Source: Aliivibrio sp.
Lineage (GTDB): Bacteria > Pseudomonadota > Gammaproteobacteria > Enterobacterales > Vibrionaceae
Assembly: GCA_016764915.1 (NCBI GenBank)
Contig: JAESQY010000087.1
Coordinates: 1-64,000 of the forward strand
DNA length: 64,000 bases
Direction of reading: 5' to 3'
The translations under genes and the position numbers were made by a program. The notes under the pieces were generated by a model. The model saw only the letters and a list, made by a program, of their open reading frames with translations, was not told the DNA's origin and made no database searches. Positions 9,208-18,276 of this stretch are shown here, piece by piece. Within the stretch, counting starts at the first letter, position 1, and every line of letters begins with the position of its first letter.

Positions 9208-9855
9208 TTAGTGTAATGTTAATAGCCGTAATTTATCGTTATCAGCTGAGATAACTTCCCGGGTGAATTCAACCAATATCTCTTGTTGAGTTTGAGTATC
9301 CACACAAGCTATAACCTTTGACACACTTTCAGATACAACCTCAGCCCACAACGTTTGTAAAATAGCGGCACTACAGCTTCTGATTGAGCGAACATCAATT
9401 GATGAGAGCAAAGGTGAGTTACGGTAATCAAATTCGGAAACGACTCTGATACCGCTGCAGCCAGCACGATCTTCTATCGAACAACTTTTTGCTTCTGCCA
9501 AAATAAATGCGCCTTGATAAGCTTGCCCTGCATTAATGTTGAGTTGAACATTGGGTTTGACTAAAGGCTTGATTGCAATAACTGAGAATGGACTGCAACC
9601 ACCGCTGGTATGGCGACGTATGGTGAGCTCAAAATAGGTTTTCCTTTCGGGTAGTGTCGAAAAGTCATTAAGCTCGACATCAATGGTTTTACCGGAAGCG
9701 CTGAGCAAGCTAACGGTAGAGTGTACATTAGTCACTTGAGCAAATTCCGTCACATCAACATAGTCACATTTACCACCAACTTGGCTGGCAGCTTGGAATG
9801 AGGTCAGTGATAAAATAGTAAAAAAAAGAGTTGATAACGCTTTACAGATATCCAT
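9208..9855 (-). CDS. Exported cysteine-containing protein, possible T6SS-linked
   Basis: I do not recognise the family. The 215 residues begin with a Sec-type signal peptide (hydrophobic residues about 8-22, likely cut near AAS-QVGG). The mature part has several Cys residues (KCDYVD, SGGCSPF, KSCSIEDRAGC, RSCSAA, IACVD) suited to disulfides in the periplasm. It is downstream and on the same strand as the type VI effector and its probable immunity gene, separated by about 100 bp containing an inverted repeat. It could be a second immunity protein, or an unrelated envelope protein. Confidence 0.5.
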   Translation of the reverse strand: MDICKALSTLFFTILSLTSFQAASQVGGKCDYVDVTEFAQVTNVHSTVSLLSASGKTIDVELNDFSTLPERKTYFELTIRRHTSGGCSPFSVIAIKPLVKPNVQLNINAGQAYQGAFILAEAKSCSIEDRAGCSGIRVVSEFDYRNSPLLSSIDVRSIRSCSAAILQTLWAEVVSESVSKVIACVDTQTQQEILVEFTREVISADNDKLRLLTLH

Positions 9856-9920
9856 TGGTTGTCATCCATAACCGAGTTCAATGAATGTTAGTGTAATGCA
9901 AATGATGAGCGCTGGGTAGG

Positions 9921-9949
9921 GCTCCTCACACTCAATAAAGTAGAGGAGC
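9921..9949. repeat. Inverted repeat between the two exported-protein genes
   Basis: GCTCCTC (9921-9927) pairs with GAGGAGC (9943-9949) across 15 bp. There is no clear T run, so it may be a weak terminator or an mRNA end structure. Confidence 0.4.
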
Positions 9950-9955
9950 AAAATG

Positions 9956-11065
9956 CTATTTCACTCGCTGCAATCCTTCAGTTGGGTCGGCGTAGGTGCG
10001 GAGGCCCCAAGGTGGGAGTTGTTTTTTGTATTGATTAGCTGCTTTCTTAGATCTAATGTAAAGTTCTTTTTGTTCCTTAGCTGAAAGAGGATCCCCATTG
10101 GTTGCATCTCCATTTGCACCCAAAAAACTATCAATAATTGAAAGGTCTTCCAAAGCATTTTCGTCGCTAAAAAGAATATAGAATGCTACTCCTTTCGTTC
10201 TATTTGGTATTTTAACTCCAAATATTTCAGCGTTTTTGTCACCGATGTTTTTTAATGCAAGGGAGATTATTTTGTTACGATTACCTGTAGATAAACATGC
10301 TCTTTCAACTATGCCATCATCAATTTTTTCCCATGGGAATTTCATAGACTTAAATATTCTATATGATTCGTAGTATTTGTAACCAAAATTACACTGCCTA
10401 GCAGCTTGATAGGCGAGGGCTTGGTAGTGTTTGATTTGCTTCGCTCTCTCTTTGACATCTTTGTTTTCAGTGAGGTACTCATAAGTGGTGGCGATGCAGG
10501 GGGCACACCCTTTTTCTGCGCCTTCCATCAGCAGTGGGCCGATGTCAGCCCATAAATTAGGATCACTCAACCGCTCGGCTTGGTGTTTGTTAATCAGCTC
10601 GGTTCTGAACTTTTGCCACTGCAAGAAGTACATTTGTGGGTCTTGCGCTTTGTGGGGCCAATCGAAATAGGCTTGACGACGAACTTCCCATATTGGTGTG
10701 ATGTTGCAGGCTTTGCTGTAACGAGGCAGCGCGCAAAGCTCCTCATCATTTAGGTTGGTAGGGGCTAGCGCGTATGGGTAACCCTCTGTGGCCAGCTCCT
10801 TCATTAGCTGTTTGGATTGTTGTAACTCACCGCCTTCTTTAAACCCCCGACGAAAATTTGTAACGGCGTAATAATAACGTGCTTCGATATTCGCTTTATT
10901 TTTCATTAAAGGAGTCAACGTTTCCCAAGCAGCAGTTGCGCCACCGTTCTCTTTAAAACTGAGGGCTTTGTTAAGGGTAATTTGGTATTCAGACATCTCT
11001 TGAGCGGTAGTGATGGCACTACTGAATAGAAAGAGTATAGAAACGATGACATTGATTGTTCGCAT
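9956..11065 (-). CDS. Candidate periplasmic T6SS immunity protein
   Basis: Exported protein of 369 residues with a clean signal peptide (residues 1-21, cut near TTA-QEM). The mature part is mostly helical, with Sel1/TPR-like stretches such as ARYYYAVTNFRRG and EGYPYALA, and scattered Cys pairs (GCAPC, KACNIT, RQCNFGY). Its start overlaps the stop of the effector gene by one base, so the two are translationally coupled. A periplasmic partner directly after a LysM effector is what a T6SS immunity gene looks like. The function is inferred from position, not from a recognised family. Confidence 0.6.
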   Translation of the reverse strand: MRTINVIVSILFLFSSAITTAQEMSEYQITLNKALSFKENGGATAAWETLTPLMKNKANIEARYYYAVTNFRRGFKEGGELQQSKQLMKELATEGYPYALAPTNLNDEELCALPRYSKACNITPIWEVRRQAYFDWPHKAQDPQMYFLQWQKFRTELINKHQAERLSDPNLWADIGPLLMEGAEKGCAPCIATTYEYLTENKDVKERAKQIKHYQALAYQAARQCNFGYKYYESYRIFKSMKFPWEKIDDGIVERACLSTGNRNKIISLALKNIGDKNAEIFGVKIPNRTKGVAFYILFSDENALEDLSIIDSFLGANGDATNGDPLSAKEQKELYIRSKKAANQYKKQLPPWGLRTYADPTEGLQRVK

Positions 11066-14000
11066 TATGATTTCCCTAACTTCATGATGTATTCTTTAAC
11101 GATGATCCAGTCGAGTAGACGCTCTTCCGGTGTATCTGCTCGTTTACTTGGGTCTTTATGTTGCCAGTAATGGCTTCTTTTATCACTCTTTTTAGTTAGC
11201 GCCTTGAGTGAGGTGACAAAAAATGATTTCAGGTTCTTGGCTTTTGGGTTACCCATGTTTGAAAGCAGGGTTCGTAACATTTTTTCGGTAACTTTTGTCG
11301 CTTCGTCGGTGATGAGTACCTGTTCGAATTCATGGATAAAGAAGTTTTCGCTTATCATATTATTAATTTGCACATACTCTCTAGATTGTACCGTTAAACT
11401 ATCAAGTGGCTGGCTAGTGACCCTAATAGTTTCTTTTCCTCTATTCATAAACCGATCCATGCGCTGTTTTACTGCCATTGGTATCAGGTATTTTTGATGG
11501 CCAACAAACTCTGCTTCGCCTTTTTCACTGTAGGCTTCAAACGACTCCTTGATGTGGCGAGAGAGTGAGCTGCGAGTAGTGCCATCCCCATCTTGAGTCC
11601 AATATTGCAATAAAATCAACAGGGCATCTCGCTGAATGGACTCTTCATTCCACAGTTTTTCAAATTCTGCTTTTTTGGTATCTTGACCAAACAGCGAATA
11701 ACCAGAGAGATCTTGATATAACCTGTCGAACTCGGGATTCTCCGTGGTTAACAGGTAGAAAAGTTTGCCTTTGGTTTCAGGTAAAAGGTTGTTAAACCAA
11801 GTATGCAAAATATAACGATCTTTTTCTTCAACTAATGACGTAGCCAAGTCACTCGCACTCTCAATACGAAGTTTTTTCTGGTTGGCATCGATAAGGGTGT
11901 TCATCTCCATCAAGAGTACGGTGGCCAAATTGGTACCCATGATCAATGCATAGGTCATGGCTTCGTTTAAAAATCGGTACGCCGAATCCCCCTCTTTACT
12001 CTCTTGAAACACCTCCATGCGTTTAAATTCGTTAAAGCTGAGCATTGAGGTAAAGGCATTCACTAGATCTAAAATGGAACTTGGGTTGATTGCTACGGTA
12101 AGGCTGCCTGATGCGCCGGGGCCACAGACAATACGGCCACTTAACCCCATGACCAGACGTTTTTTATAGATACCTAATGCGATGTCCCCTTTAAAACCGA
12201 TACCAAAGTTGACTGCGTAGGTGGCGGAGAGATCGGCAAGCACTTTCCAATCACGGCTGATGCTCTTTTTCTGCTCTGGGGTCGAGCTCTGTTTTATCTC
12301 TTTAGTTAAAAGCGTTAAGTCGCGATCATTATGCACGGCATTTAATGCCTCTTGACTGACAAACGAGCAGAAAGAGACATGAGATTGCTTGCCGTGGGTA
12401 ATGGGTTTCCAGTTAAGTTTGCCAGAGTTTGAAATGCCCACTTCTACGCCAGCAAACGCATCAACACTGGCATTGATACCTTGTGTATTATCTATGGTTG
12501 ATTGGGTAACGACTGCGCCTTTTTGAACAGGTCTTTTATAGGTTTTAACCTCTGTACTCTGTTGCCCGCTTAATCCGATACCACCTGAGCCTCCAACGAT
12601 ATTGAGCTTGGCACAAATAGAAAGCGACGCGCCTGCATAACCGTACAGTGATGATGTCGTGTCTAAACGAAGGATACCAAGGCAAGCTGTTTTCGAATTA
12701 TCATTAATGTCTCGGTAATTGGCGGTTAATGGGGTGCCATTTTCACTTGGTATGAAGTAGTTTGCATTCACTTGTGCTTTAAAAAGATCCAGATTGATGT
12801 TGGCTTGTGCTTGCCCAAACTCTTTTAAATCGTTCACTTTTTTTATCTGGCTCACATCGTCCATTTTAGTCTGACCAGACGCTCCCGCACTAAAGCGCAT
12901 AAAATCAGCCTCGACGGTATACACACTGCTCACTAAGCCGTGCTCATCAAGCAGCACTTTACCATGAAAGGCTGAGCCAGTGCGCTCGGCAAAGGCATCA
13001 ATATTCTCTTGTTTTGTTTTTACCGAGGTCACCTCTTTAACGGCTGTTTTTAACTGTTTCTTTAATTTAGCTTGAGTTGTGTTCCAATCTTCAATCGATG
13101 GTTTCAGAGGGGCTTGTAATTGATTGCTGAGCTGAATTTTCGTTGATAGGCAAGGGTGTTCGGTGATACTTTTTAACATATCAGAGGTGATGAACAATCT
13201 TTTGTCATCTTGGCTGACTAAGTAGCACTCTACGATGGAGGCATTATCCTCTGCTTTGGTTTGTAAATAAGGAACGGTTGAAAAGCTAAAGTCAGACAGC
13301 TGCCACAATAGGCTGAATCGTTTTGTGGTGCAGTTTGGAGGCCGGCACCCTGGTTGCAAACTGCCATTTTTTGCTAAGCCCTGCGCCGTTTTATGGGTCT
13401 CTTCAATGTAATCTTGGGCTGTTTTTAGACAATCGGAGCCCTCTTTCACTAAAAAGTCAGCGCCGGCTGCGTTTTTACTGAGTTGGGTGGTGTAGGTGTT
13501 AATTTTAGTCAAAATGCACTTTTCACATTGCTCTTTAAAGGCGTTGATTTGAACTATTCCCCAACCTTTAGATTGGAACAGCGTGGTTAGCTCTTTGCTG
13601 TAGGTAACTAATTGGTCCCAATTTGTGTTGGCAATGGTTTTAAGCTGTTTGTTCAAATCATCGGCGTTGCTGGCGCTACCATATAATTTAGAAACCGAGA
13701 GAACCTGCTCAGGACGAACCACTCCTTGTTCGTTCATTGCCTGCAAGGCGCTAGACACCTTGTCAAGCATCGGGTAGCCATTCTTCCCCTCTTTGACAAA
13801 TAGTCCATCCCTGTTCCTGTTATCAAGCAGGAGTCTAATGATAATCTCAGTCACATCATTGCTAAAGGCTGGCTTGAGAGCTTTATAAGTTTTTAGCTCA
13901 CTGGCTTTCACCAAACTTCCTTTATGATTATCGAGACCAAAATTGGTTTTTGCTTCAGTAAAGGATTTGTTTTCAAGTACTTTTATTGTCGATTTAAGCT

Positions 14001-14814
14001 CTGATAACTGCTCATTAATGACGTTAAGTAACGCAGGTTTTGCATTTCGGTTGGTGGTATTCCAAGAAAAGTCAGCAGGGGTTGGCCAATATTGGCTTGG
14101 ATGATTATCCTCAATCTCTTCAAGCGCTTCTTGGTAACGTTTCTCCCCAATGGCATTACTGTAGCGCTCTTTAAGCGGTGATTGGGTGACTTGTCCATAG
14201 TTGAGTGAAGGTCGCTTATCAATTTCCGATTGATGCAAAGAGAGGGCAAACTGCTCTAGTTTGTAAGTAGAGTAGCGTTGTTGATCCTCTTCAGATAAAA
14301 AAGTTTGAATTTTAATGTTAGAGAAACTGCCAAGAAGATTGTGTTCGTTAAGTTGATTGAATACCTCTTTGCGTAAACTGTGCAGTGTTTGTTTAGGGGT
14401 GCCTTTAGGTTGATTGTATAACGCCCCCATCTTTTGACTTAATTCATCCAGCTCTTTGTTCTGTTTTTGAATCGCATTCAGCGCTTTTTCTGACAATTTA
14501 TACCAGGTTTTTTTTTGACAAACATAGAGGACATCGACAGGGGTGGGGAGAGTCGTACACTGGCTATCGACGATGAGATTGTCGTCACCCATTAAGCTCT
14601 CGATAGGTTTAGGGCTACTGGTAATTTCAACTTTAAGATCAGGAAGTTCAGTGGATGTTGCTGGAGGGATGACCAGTTTATCGCCCGCGTAAATAAGGTT
14701 TGGATCGATGATATTGCTGTTAAGTGCCAGAAAATCTTCAACGGACACACCATAAGAAGCCGCATACTGCGAAAGTGTCATCCCTTTGGCAATAACTTCA
14801 CTTCGATTACTCAT
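11065..14814 (-). CDS. Large LysM-containing type VI secretion effector candidate
   Basis: 1249 residues, no signal peptide. An N-terminal LysM module (about residues 12-50: LSQYAASYGVSVEDFLALNS, then AGDKLVIP) should bind peptidoglycan. A long helical region follows, then Gly/Ala-rich strand-like segments near residues 720-740 and 860-910 (for instance SGGIGLSG and GIGFKGDIALGIY), and a hydrophobic stretch near 950 (ALIMGTNLATVLLMEM) that might insert into membrane. I recognise no catalytic motif and no MIX motif. The DUF4123 adaptor gene overlaps it by 4 bp upstream and the putative immunity gene by 1 bp downstream. Delivery on VgrG is a strong inference; the killing mechanism is unknown, with pore formation or wall damage both possible. 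Confidence 0.7.
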   Translation of the reverse strand: MSNRSEVIAKGMTLSQYAASYGVSVEDFLALNSNIIDPNLIYAGDKLVIPPATSTELPDLKVEITSSPKPIESLMGDDNLIVDSQCTTLPTPVDVLYVCQKKTWYKLSEKALNAIQKQNKELDELSQKMGALYNQPKGTPKQTLHSLRKEVFNQLNEHNLLGSFSNIKIQTFLSEEDQQRYSTYKLEQFALSLHQSEIDKRPSLNYGQVTQSPLKERYSNAIGEKRYQEALEEIEDNHPSQYWPTPADFSWNTTNRNAKPALLNVINEQLSELKSTIKVLENKSFTEAKTNFGLDNHKGSLVKASELKTYKALKPAFSNDVTEIIIRLLLDNRNRDGLFVKEGKNGYPMLDKVSSALQAMNEQGVVRPEQVLSVSKLYGSASNADDLNKQLKTIANTNWDQLVTYSKELTTLFQSKGWGIVQINAFKEQCEKCILTKINTYTTQLSKNAAGADFLVKEGSDCLKTAQDYIEETHKTAQGLAKNGSLQPGCRPPNCTTKRFSLLWQLSDFSFSTVPYLQTKAEDNASIVECYLVSQDDKRLFITSDMLKSITEHPCLSTKIQLSNQLQAPLKPSIEDWNTTQAKLKKQLKTAVKEVTSVKTKQENIDAFAERTGSAFHGKVLLDEHGLVSSVYTVEADFMRFSAGASGQTKMDDVSQIKKVNDLKEFGQAQANINLDLFKAQVNANYFIPSENGTPLTANYRDINDNSKTACLGILRLDTTSSLYGYAGASLSICAKLNIVGGSGGIGLSGQQSTEVKTYKRPVQKGAVVTQSTIDNTQGINASVDAFAGVEVGISNSGKLNWKPITHGKQSHVSFCSFVSQEALNAVHNDRDLTLLTKEIKQSSTPEQKKSISRDWKVLADLSATYAVNFGIGFKGDIALGIYKKRLVMGLSGRIVCGPGASGSLTVAINPSSILDLVNAFTSMLSFNEFKRMEVFQESKEGDSAYRFLNEAMTYALIMGTNLATVLLMEMNTLIDANQKKLRIESASDLATSLVEEKDRYILHTWFNNLLPETKGKLFYLLTTENPEFDRLYQDLSGYSLFGQDTKKAEFEKLWNEESIQRDALLILLQYWTQDGDGTTRSSLSRHIKESFEAYSEKGEAEFVGHQKYLIPMAVKQRMDRFMNRGKETIRVTSQPLDSLTVQSREYVQINNMISENFFIHEFEQVLITDEATKVTEKMLRTLLSNMGNPKAKNLKSFFVTSLKALTKKSDKRSHYWQHKDPSKRADTPEERLLDWIIVKEYIMKLGKS

Positions 14815-15395
14815 TGAGTTGCTTCCTCTTTTTTTGTTTGAGAATAGTGCGTTGAAAACTGCTCGATCTCATCTTCAGATAATGCAAATTCAGAGAAATG
14901 AGTTAATGCGGGCGTAATAACCTCATTGGAATAGGCCATGATTTTTTGTTGGTTTATGATTAGCCATTTATTAATGGGGCCACTCAATATTGAAAAGCGC
15001 TTGTCTGGCAGTGATTGCCCTAAAGAGAGCAGTGTGTTGAGGGAGTAGTAACGAAACCATAGAGGACCCCCGGGTGATGAAAACTCAAGTAAGTGTCTAA
15101 GGTGCGCGAGGACTTCTTCGTGAGGTTGCTCGGTATGGATAACAACAGAAATGACTGAGAAAATATCATTGCTTTGTTGCCAACGCTGCCACAGTGGGTC
15201 ATCAGGTCTTACTTTTACTAACCATGGTGAAAGCTCCTTTCCACTTGCGAGAGGGGTATCTAAATAGAGGATTTCAGCCTCAACACTCTCTTGTGTGGTG
15301 TACAGCTCTTGCAGACTTGAGTTGTCTCGGGCTTGATCAATGATCATGTAATATTGCCCGCTTTTCTCCGTCATTATGTTTTCCTGCCAACTCAT
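14811..15395 (-). CDS. DUF4123 (Tap-like) T6SS effector adaptor
   Basis: 194-residue cytoplasmic protein with the DUF4123 pattern: YYMIIDQARDNSSLQELY near the start, SPWLVKV, then HLRHLLEFSSPGGPLWFRYYS followed by more of the conserved core (RYYSLNTLL). Such adaptors (Tap/TEC) load effectors onto their VgrG. The start lies 2 bp after the vgrG stop, and the gene overlaps the effector by ATGA, so vgrG, adaptor and effector form one unit. An ATG at 15374 is an alternative start. Confidence 0.85.
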   Translation of the reverse strand: MSWQENIMTEKSGQYYMIIDQARDNSSLQELYTTQESVEAEILYLDTPLASGKELSPWLVKVRPDDPLWQRWQQSNDIFSVISVVIHTEQPHEEVLAHLRHLLEFSSPGGPLWFRYYSLNTLLSLGQSLPDKRFSILSGPINKWLIINQQKIMAYSNEVITPALTHFSEFALSEDEIEQFSTHYSQTKKEEATQ

Positions 15396-15397
15396 TA

Positions 15398-17500
15398 TTA
15401 TGCCCCCTGTTGCGATTTAGCTTCACAAGGGCAGTCAGAGCGATCGCAGTTGCCATCCTCTTTTTTATGACACGCTTTTGTTGCTGGTAAATCTTGCTGT
15501 ATTGCGATTTTCATCGGTTTAAAGTTTTCAGTCGCCACAGGCGCCACCAACTCCCCTGCCTCTTGCACTACTCTTAACAATGGCAGTGATGCCACAATGG
15601 CTGCTGCGCCTGAGCCACTGCCGGGTGAGCCTCCGCCAATGTTAATAGCCGGACCAACTATGGTTACGCCTCCCGCATCCACTTTCACAAAACTTCCGCC
15701 GCCCGATAACGTGATTTCAGAGCCGGCGTCGATCACCACTTTATTGCCAGCTTTCAAGTGGATCTCCGCGCCTGAATCAAGCAGCAGTTTGCTGCCTGAC
15801 TTTTGATGCAATGAGCCATCAATTTGTTGATGGTCATCTTTTATTACGGTTTCAAACTGGCTGCCATGAACGGTAGTGTGATTATCAATTTTAATTTCTT
15901 GATAGCGGTTGCCAGTCACGGTGAGGTGATCGCTGTCTTTGATCTCTTGGGTGCGGTCATTTTGGATTTGAGCATCAAAATCTTTAGCGGCGTGAAGGTA
16001 GATGTGTTCTTTCTCTTTTTTATCTTCAAAGCGCCATTCATTAAAGTTGTCTGCCCCTATTGATGAGGAGGTTTTGAATGTACTGCGTGTTTTATGCTCT
16101 GGCAGCTTATAAGGCACTCTGTTTTTGGCGTTATAGAGAGCGCCGGTAATGAGAGGTTTGTTGGGGTCGCCATGGATAAAACTGACAATCACTTCATGGC
16201 CAACGCGAGGCAAAATAAACTGGCCGTAGCCATTGCCAGCCCAGCCTTGAGAGCTACGTATCCAGCACGATGTTTTTTCATTGGCACAACCTTGTCGATC
16301 CCAGTGAAATTGTACTTTCACTCGGCCAAATTCGTCGCAATAGATCTCTTCATTTTCAGGGCCAGTAACAAAGGCGGTTTGGGTGCCAGTAATAGTAGGG
16401 CGGGCAAGCTGAATAGGGCGAAAAGGCACATCCCATGGCGTGCAGGTAAATTGCGCCTGGTAACTTGAGGGCTCAGAGGCAAACTCTTCAACCGCTTGTG
16501 GTTGTTTGCCCTTATGCTTAACTTGAGTCACTAACCAATCATCATTCCACTCCGATTTACGGTGTTGCAACATGGGTTGGAAGTAGCCACTGGTGATCTG
16601 TGTGCTGTCACTCACCGCAGTGATCAACACATGGTCGCAACGCTGCTGCTCTAAATAGAGGTTAGCTTGAAGGTTGGCTTGCGTCTCAGTAACAAATTCA
16701 CCTGGGTAGCGATAATCTTCTAAAGGCTGATCGTTAACGATATTGGTGATTTTTTGCCCTTGAGGCTTGAAGCTGGTCTTTTTAAAATCAAAATCTCGAA
16801 CGCTGATTTTTCCGGTTCGTACTTGATGCTGCAGCTGAAACTGACTGATCATATCAGACAGTTTATTCATGCCACCATGTTGAGAATAGGGCAGAGGAGC
16901 GAGCTGAATAAAAGCATCTTGGCCATCAGCAATAATTAACTTATGGCCTTGTAGGGAGTGCTCAAAATGGTAGTGGATCCCGGCTTCACTCATGATGCGT
17001 TGAATAAAGGCAAGATCCGATTCACCATATTGAACACAGTATTCGGTTAAGTTGTGTTGACCAGATAATCTAAATTCAAATTCATTACTTAAAATGCCGG
17101 CGTCGTTAAAAATCTGCTCAATGATTGCAGATACAGTCAGCTGTTGAAAGATTCGAAAGTCCGTGCGGTGATTAAGTAGCTCAATTCGAGGCGTTATGGT
17201 GATTTTATATTGGCAATGTCTTTCGGTATAAGTGAGCTGTTCAAAGGCGTAGACCATACCGTGTAGATAACGGTTAGTATCTTCCTCTTGATTATTGGGA
17301 TTGTTGTTAGCTAATGTTAAACAGACAGGCAGTTGCAGCCAATTTTCGAGTTCTAAATCGGGCTCATCGCATATAATGATAACGTCAATATTGAAATTAC
17401 AACTGATCCCCTCATCGCCTTCGAAAGAGAGTACTTTTAAAGGTATATCAATAGTGGCGACTTGTATTTCAAATTGCGCTTGATTGGCTGCCGTTACCAT
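15398..17500 (-). CDS. vgrG: VgrG/TssI type VI secretion spike protein
   Basis: 700 residues forming the trimeric puncturing tip. The gp27-like part covers about residues 1-370; the gp5/OB segment contains GRVKVQFHWDRQG and SCWIRSSQGWAGNGYGQFILPR (long run given by position only: about 385-425) and PRVGHEVIVSF. The DUF2345 beta-helix follows with repeats such as GSKLLLDSGAEIHLKAGNK, ending GGVTIVGPAINIGG. A short Cys-rich tail (CHKKEDGNCDRSDCPC) follows but is too small for an enzyme domain, so this is not an evolved VgrG. Cargo is carried by the downstream adaptor/effector genes. GGAAGTGAG precedes the ATG. Confidence 0.95.
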   Translation of the reverse strand: MVTAANQAQFEIQVATIDIPLKVLSFEGDEGISCNFNIDVIIICDEPDLELENWLQLPVCLTLANNNPNNQEEDTNRYLHGMVYAFEQLTYTERHCQYKITITPRIELLNHRTDFRIFQQLTVSAIIEQIFNDAGILSNEFEFRLSGQHNLTEYCVQYGESDLAFIQRIMSEAGIHYHFEHSLQGHKLIIADGQDAFIQLAPLPYSQHGGMNKLSDMISQFQLQHQVRTGKISVRDFDFKKTSFKPQGQKITNIVNDQPLEDYRYPGEFVTETQANLQANLYLEQQRCDHVLITAVSDSTQITSGYFQPMLQHRKSEWNDDWLVTQVKHKGKQPQAVEEFASEPSSYQAQFTCTPWDVPFRPIQLARPTITGTQTAFVTGPENEEIYCDEFGRVKVQFHWDRQGCANEKTSCWIRSSQGWAGNGYGQFILPRVGHEVIVSFIHGDPNKPLITGALYNAKNRVPYKLPEHKTRSTFKTSSSIGADNFNEWRFEDKKEKEHIYLHAAKDFDAQIQNDRTQEIKDSDHLTVTGNRYQEIKIDNHTTVHGSQFETVIKDDHQQIDGSLHQKSGSKLLLDSGAEIHLKAGNKVVIDAGSEITLSGGGSFVKVDAGGVTIVGPAINIGGGSPGSGSGAAAIVASLPLLRVVQEAGELVAPVATENFKPMKIAIQQDLPATKACHKKEDGNCDRSDCPCEAKSQQGA

Positions 17501-17537
17501 AACTCACTTCCATGCTCTGACGTATTAGTAGAAACCC

Positions 17538-17557
17538 AAAAAGGGAGCAGCGCTCCC
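17538..17557 (-). terminator. Attenuating terminator between hcp and vgrG
   Basis: GGGAGC/GCTCCC hairpin followed on the minus strand by TTTTT, placed after the hcp stop. Partial read-through would give much more hcp than vgrG mRNA. Confidence 0.75.
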
Positions 17558-17585
17558 ATTAGATAGAGTGTGATTAAATCACTAA

Positions 17586-18104
17586 TTATGAACTCATTGC
17601 TGTGCGCCAGTCATCTGAACCTGAAGTGCCTGCCACTTCATGTGTCCATTCGATAGCGCGGTAGGTCATGAACACATCTTCAAGGTGAGTAAAATGAGAT
17701 AGGTTTGGATCTTGGCAATTTGGCATGCTTGATACAATATCAACAATGATGGCGTCAGTGAGCGTTGTGGTGAAGTAGTGCTCTTGGGTGCCTGTTGATG
17801 AGGTGCGGAACCATTTGATTTCAACTTTAGGTAAGCGCTCACCTGAGGTTAATGCGTTATACATAAGTGGTGAAGATTTATCAAAAATCTTTGAAATCAT
17901 CACGGGTTTATGAACACGTTGGCCTGTAGGTTGTCCAGATTGTGGATCACGGGGAAGAACAACTTGATGCGCAAAACCTTGAACAAGAACTTCGTCTTCA
18001 TGACCTTCTTGAAAAATGTTACCGACAGAATCTTCTGTGAAGTTACCTGCTGTAATTAGGCCCTGTTTTTCACCCTCGATACGCATATAAGCTGGAGTTG
18101 GCAT
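17586..18104 (-). CDS. hcp: Hcp/TssD type VI secretion tube protein
   Basis: 172 residues, the exact length of V. cholerae Hcp, with the same landmarks: GLITAGNFTEDSVGN, EGHEDEVLVQGF, DPQSGQPTGQRVHKP and the AGTSGSDDWR end. Hcp hexamers stack into the secreted tube. It leads the cluster hcp-vgrG-adaptor-effector-immunity, the layout of Vibrio auxiliary T6SS clusters; sheath and baseplate genes are not in the window. A sigma-54 promoter lies 50 bp upstream. Confidence 0.96.
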   Translation of the reverse strand: MPTPAYMRIEGEKQGLITAGNFTEDSVGNIFQEGHEDEVLVQGFAHQVVLPRDPQSGQPTGQRVHKPVMISKIFDKSSPLMYNALTSGERLPKVEIKWFRTSSTGTQEHYFTTTLTDAIIVDIVSSMPNCQDPNLSHFTHLEDVFMTYRAIEWTHEVAGTSGSDDWRTAMSS

Positions 18105-18153
18105 TCTATTATCCTTTAAAAAAATGAGTGTAGTGTTAATTCATTTATTATAA

Positions 18154-18169
18154 AGCGATAACTGTGCCA
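18154..18169 (-). promoter_or_regulatory. Sigma-54 promoter of hcp
   Basis: On the minus strand TGGCAC-AGTTA-TCGCT keeps the GG-N10-GC spacing of -24/-12 promoters. It stands 50 bp upstream of the hcp ATG. In V. cholerae, hcp operons are driven by RpoN with the activator VasH, so this fits established regulation. Confidence 0.75.
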
Positions 18170-18231
18170 GTTATATTTCTCTTTAATTACAGTGGCATAG
18201 CGTGTTTCGTTGCTGGAGAAAACATTGAATC

Positions 18232-18264
18232 CTTGAAAAACAAGCATGGAAGCTTGAAAAACAA
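18232..18264. repeat. 12-bp direct repeat with 21-bp period upstream of hcp
   Basis: CTTGAAAAACAA occurs at 18232-18243 and 18253-18264, two helical turns apart. It lies roughly 65-110 bp upstream of the sigma-54 promoter, where an enhancer-binding activator such as VasH would sit. It also lies just after the stop of the adjacent diguanylate cyclase gene. The role is inferred. Confidence 0.45.
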
Positions 18265-18276
18265 TCAGGGAAAAAA

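Noticed and set aside
15398..15470. Enzymatic C-terminal domain on VgrG
   Set aside because: The extension past the beta-helix is short and Cys-rich, with no catalytic motif.
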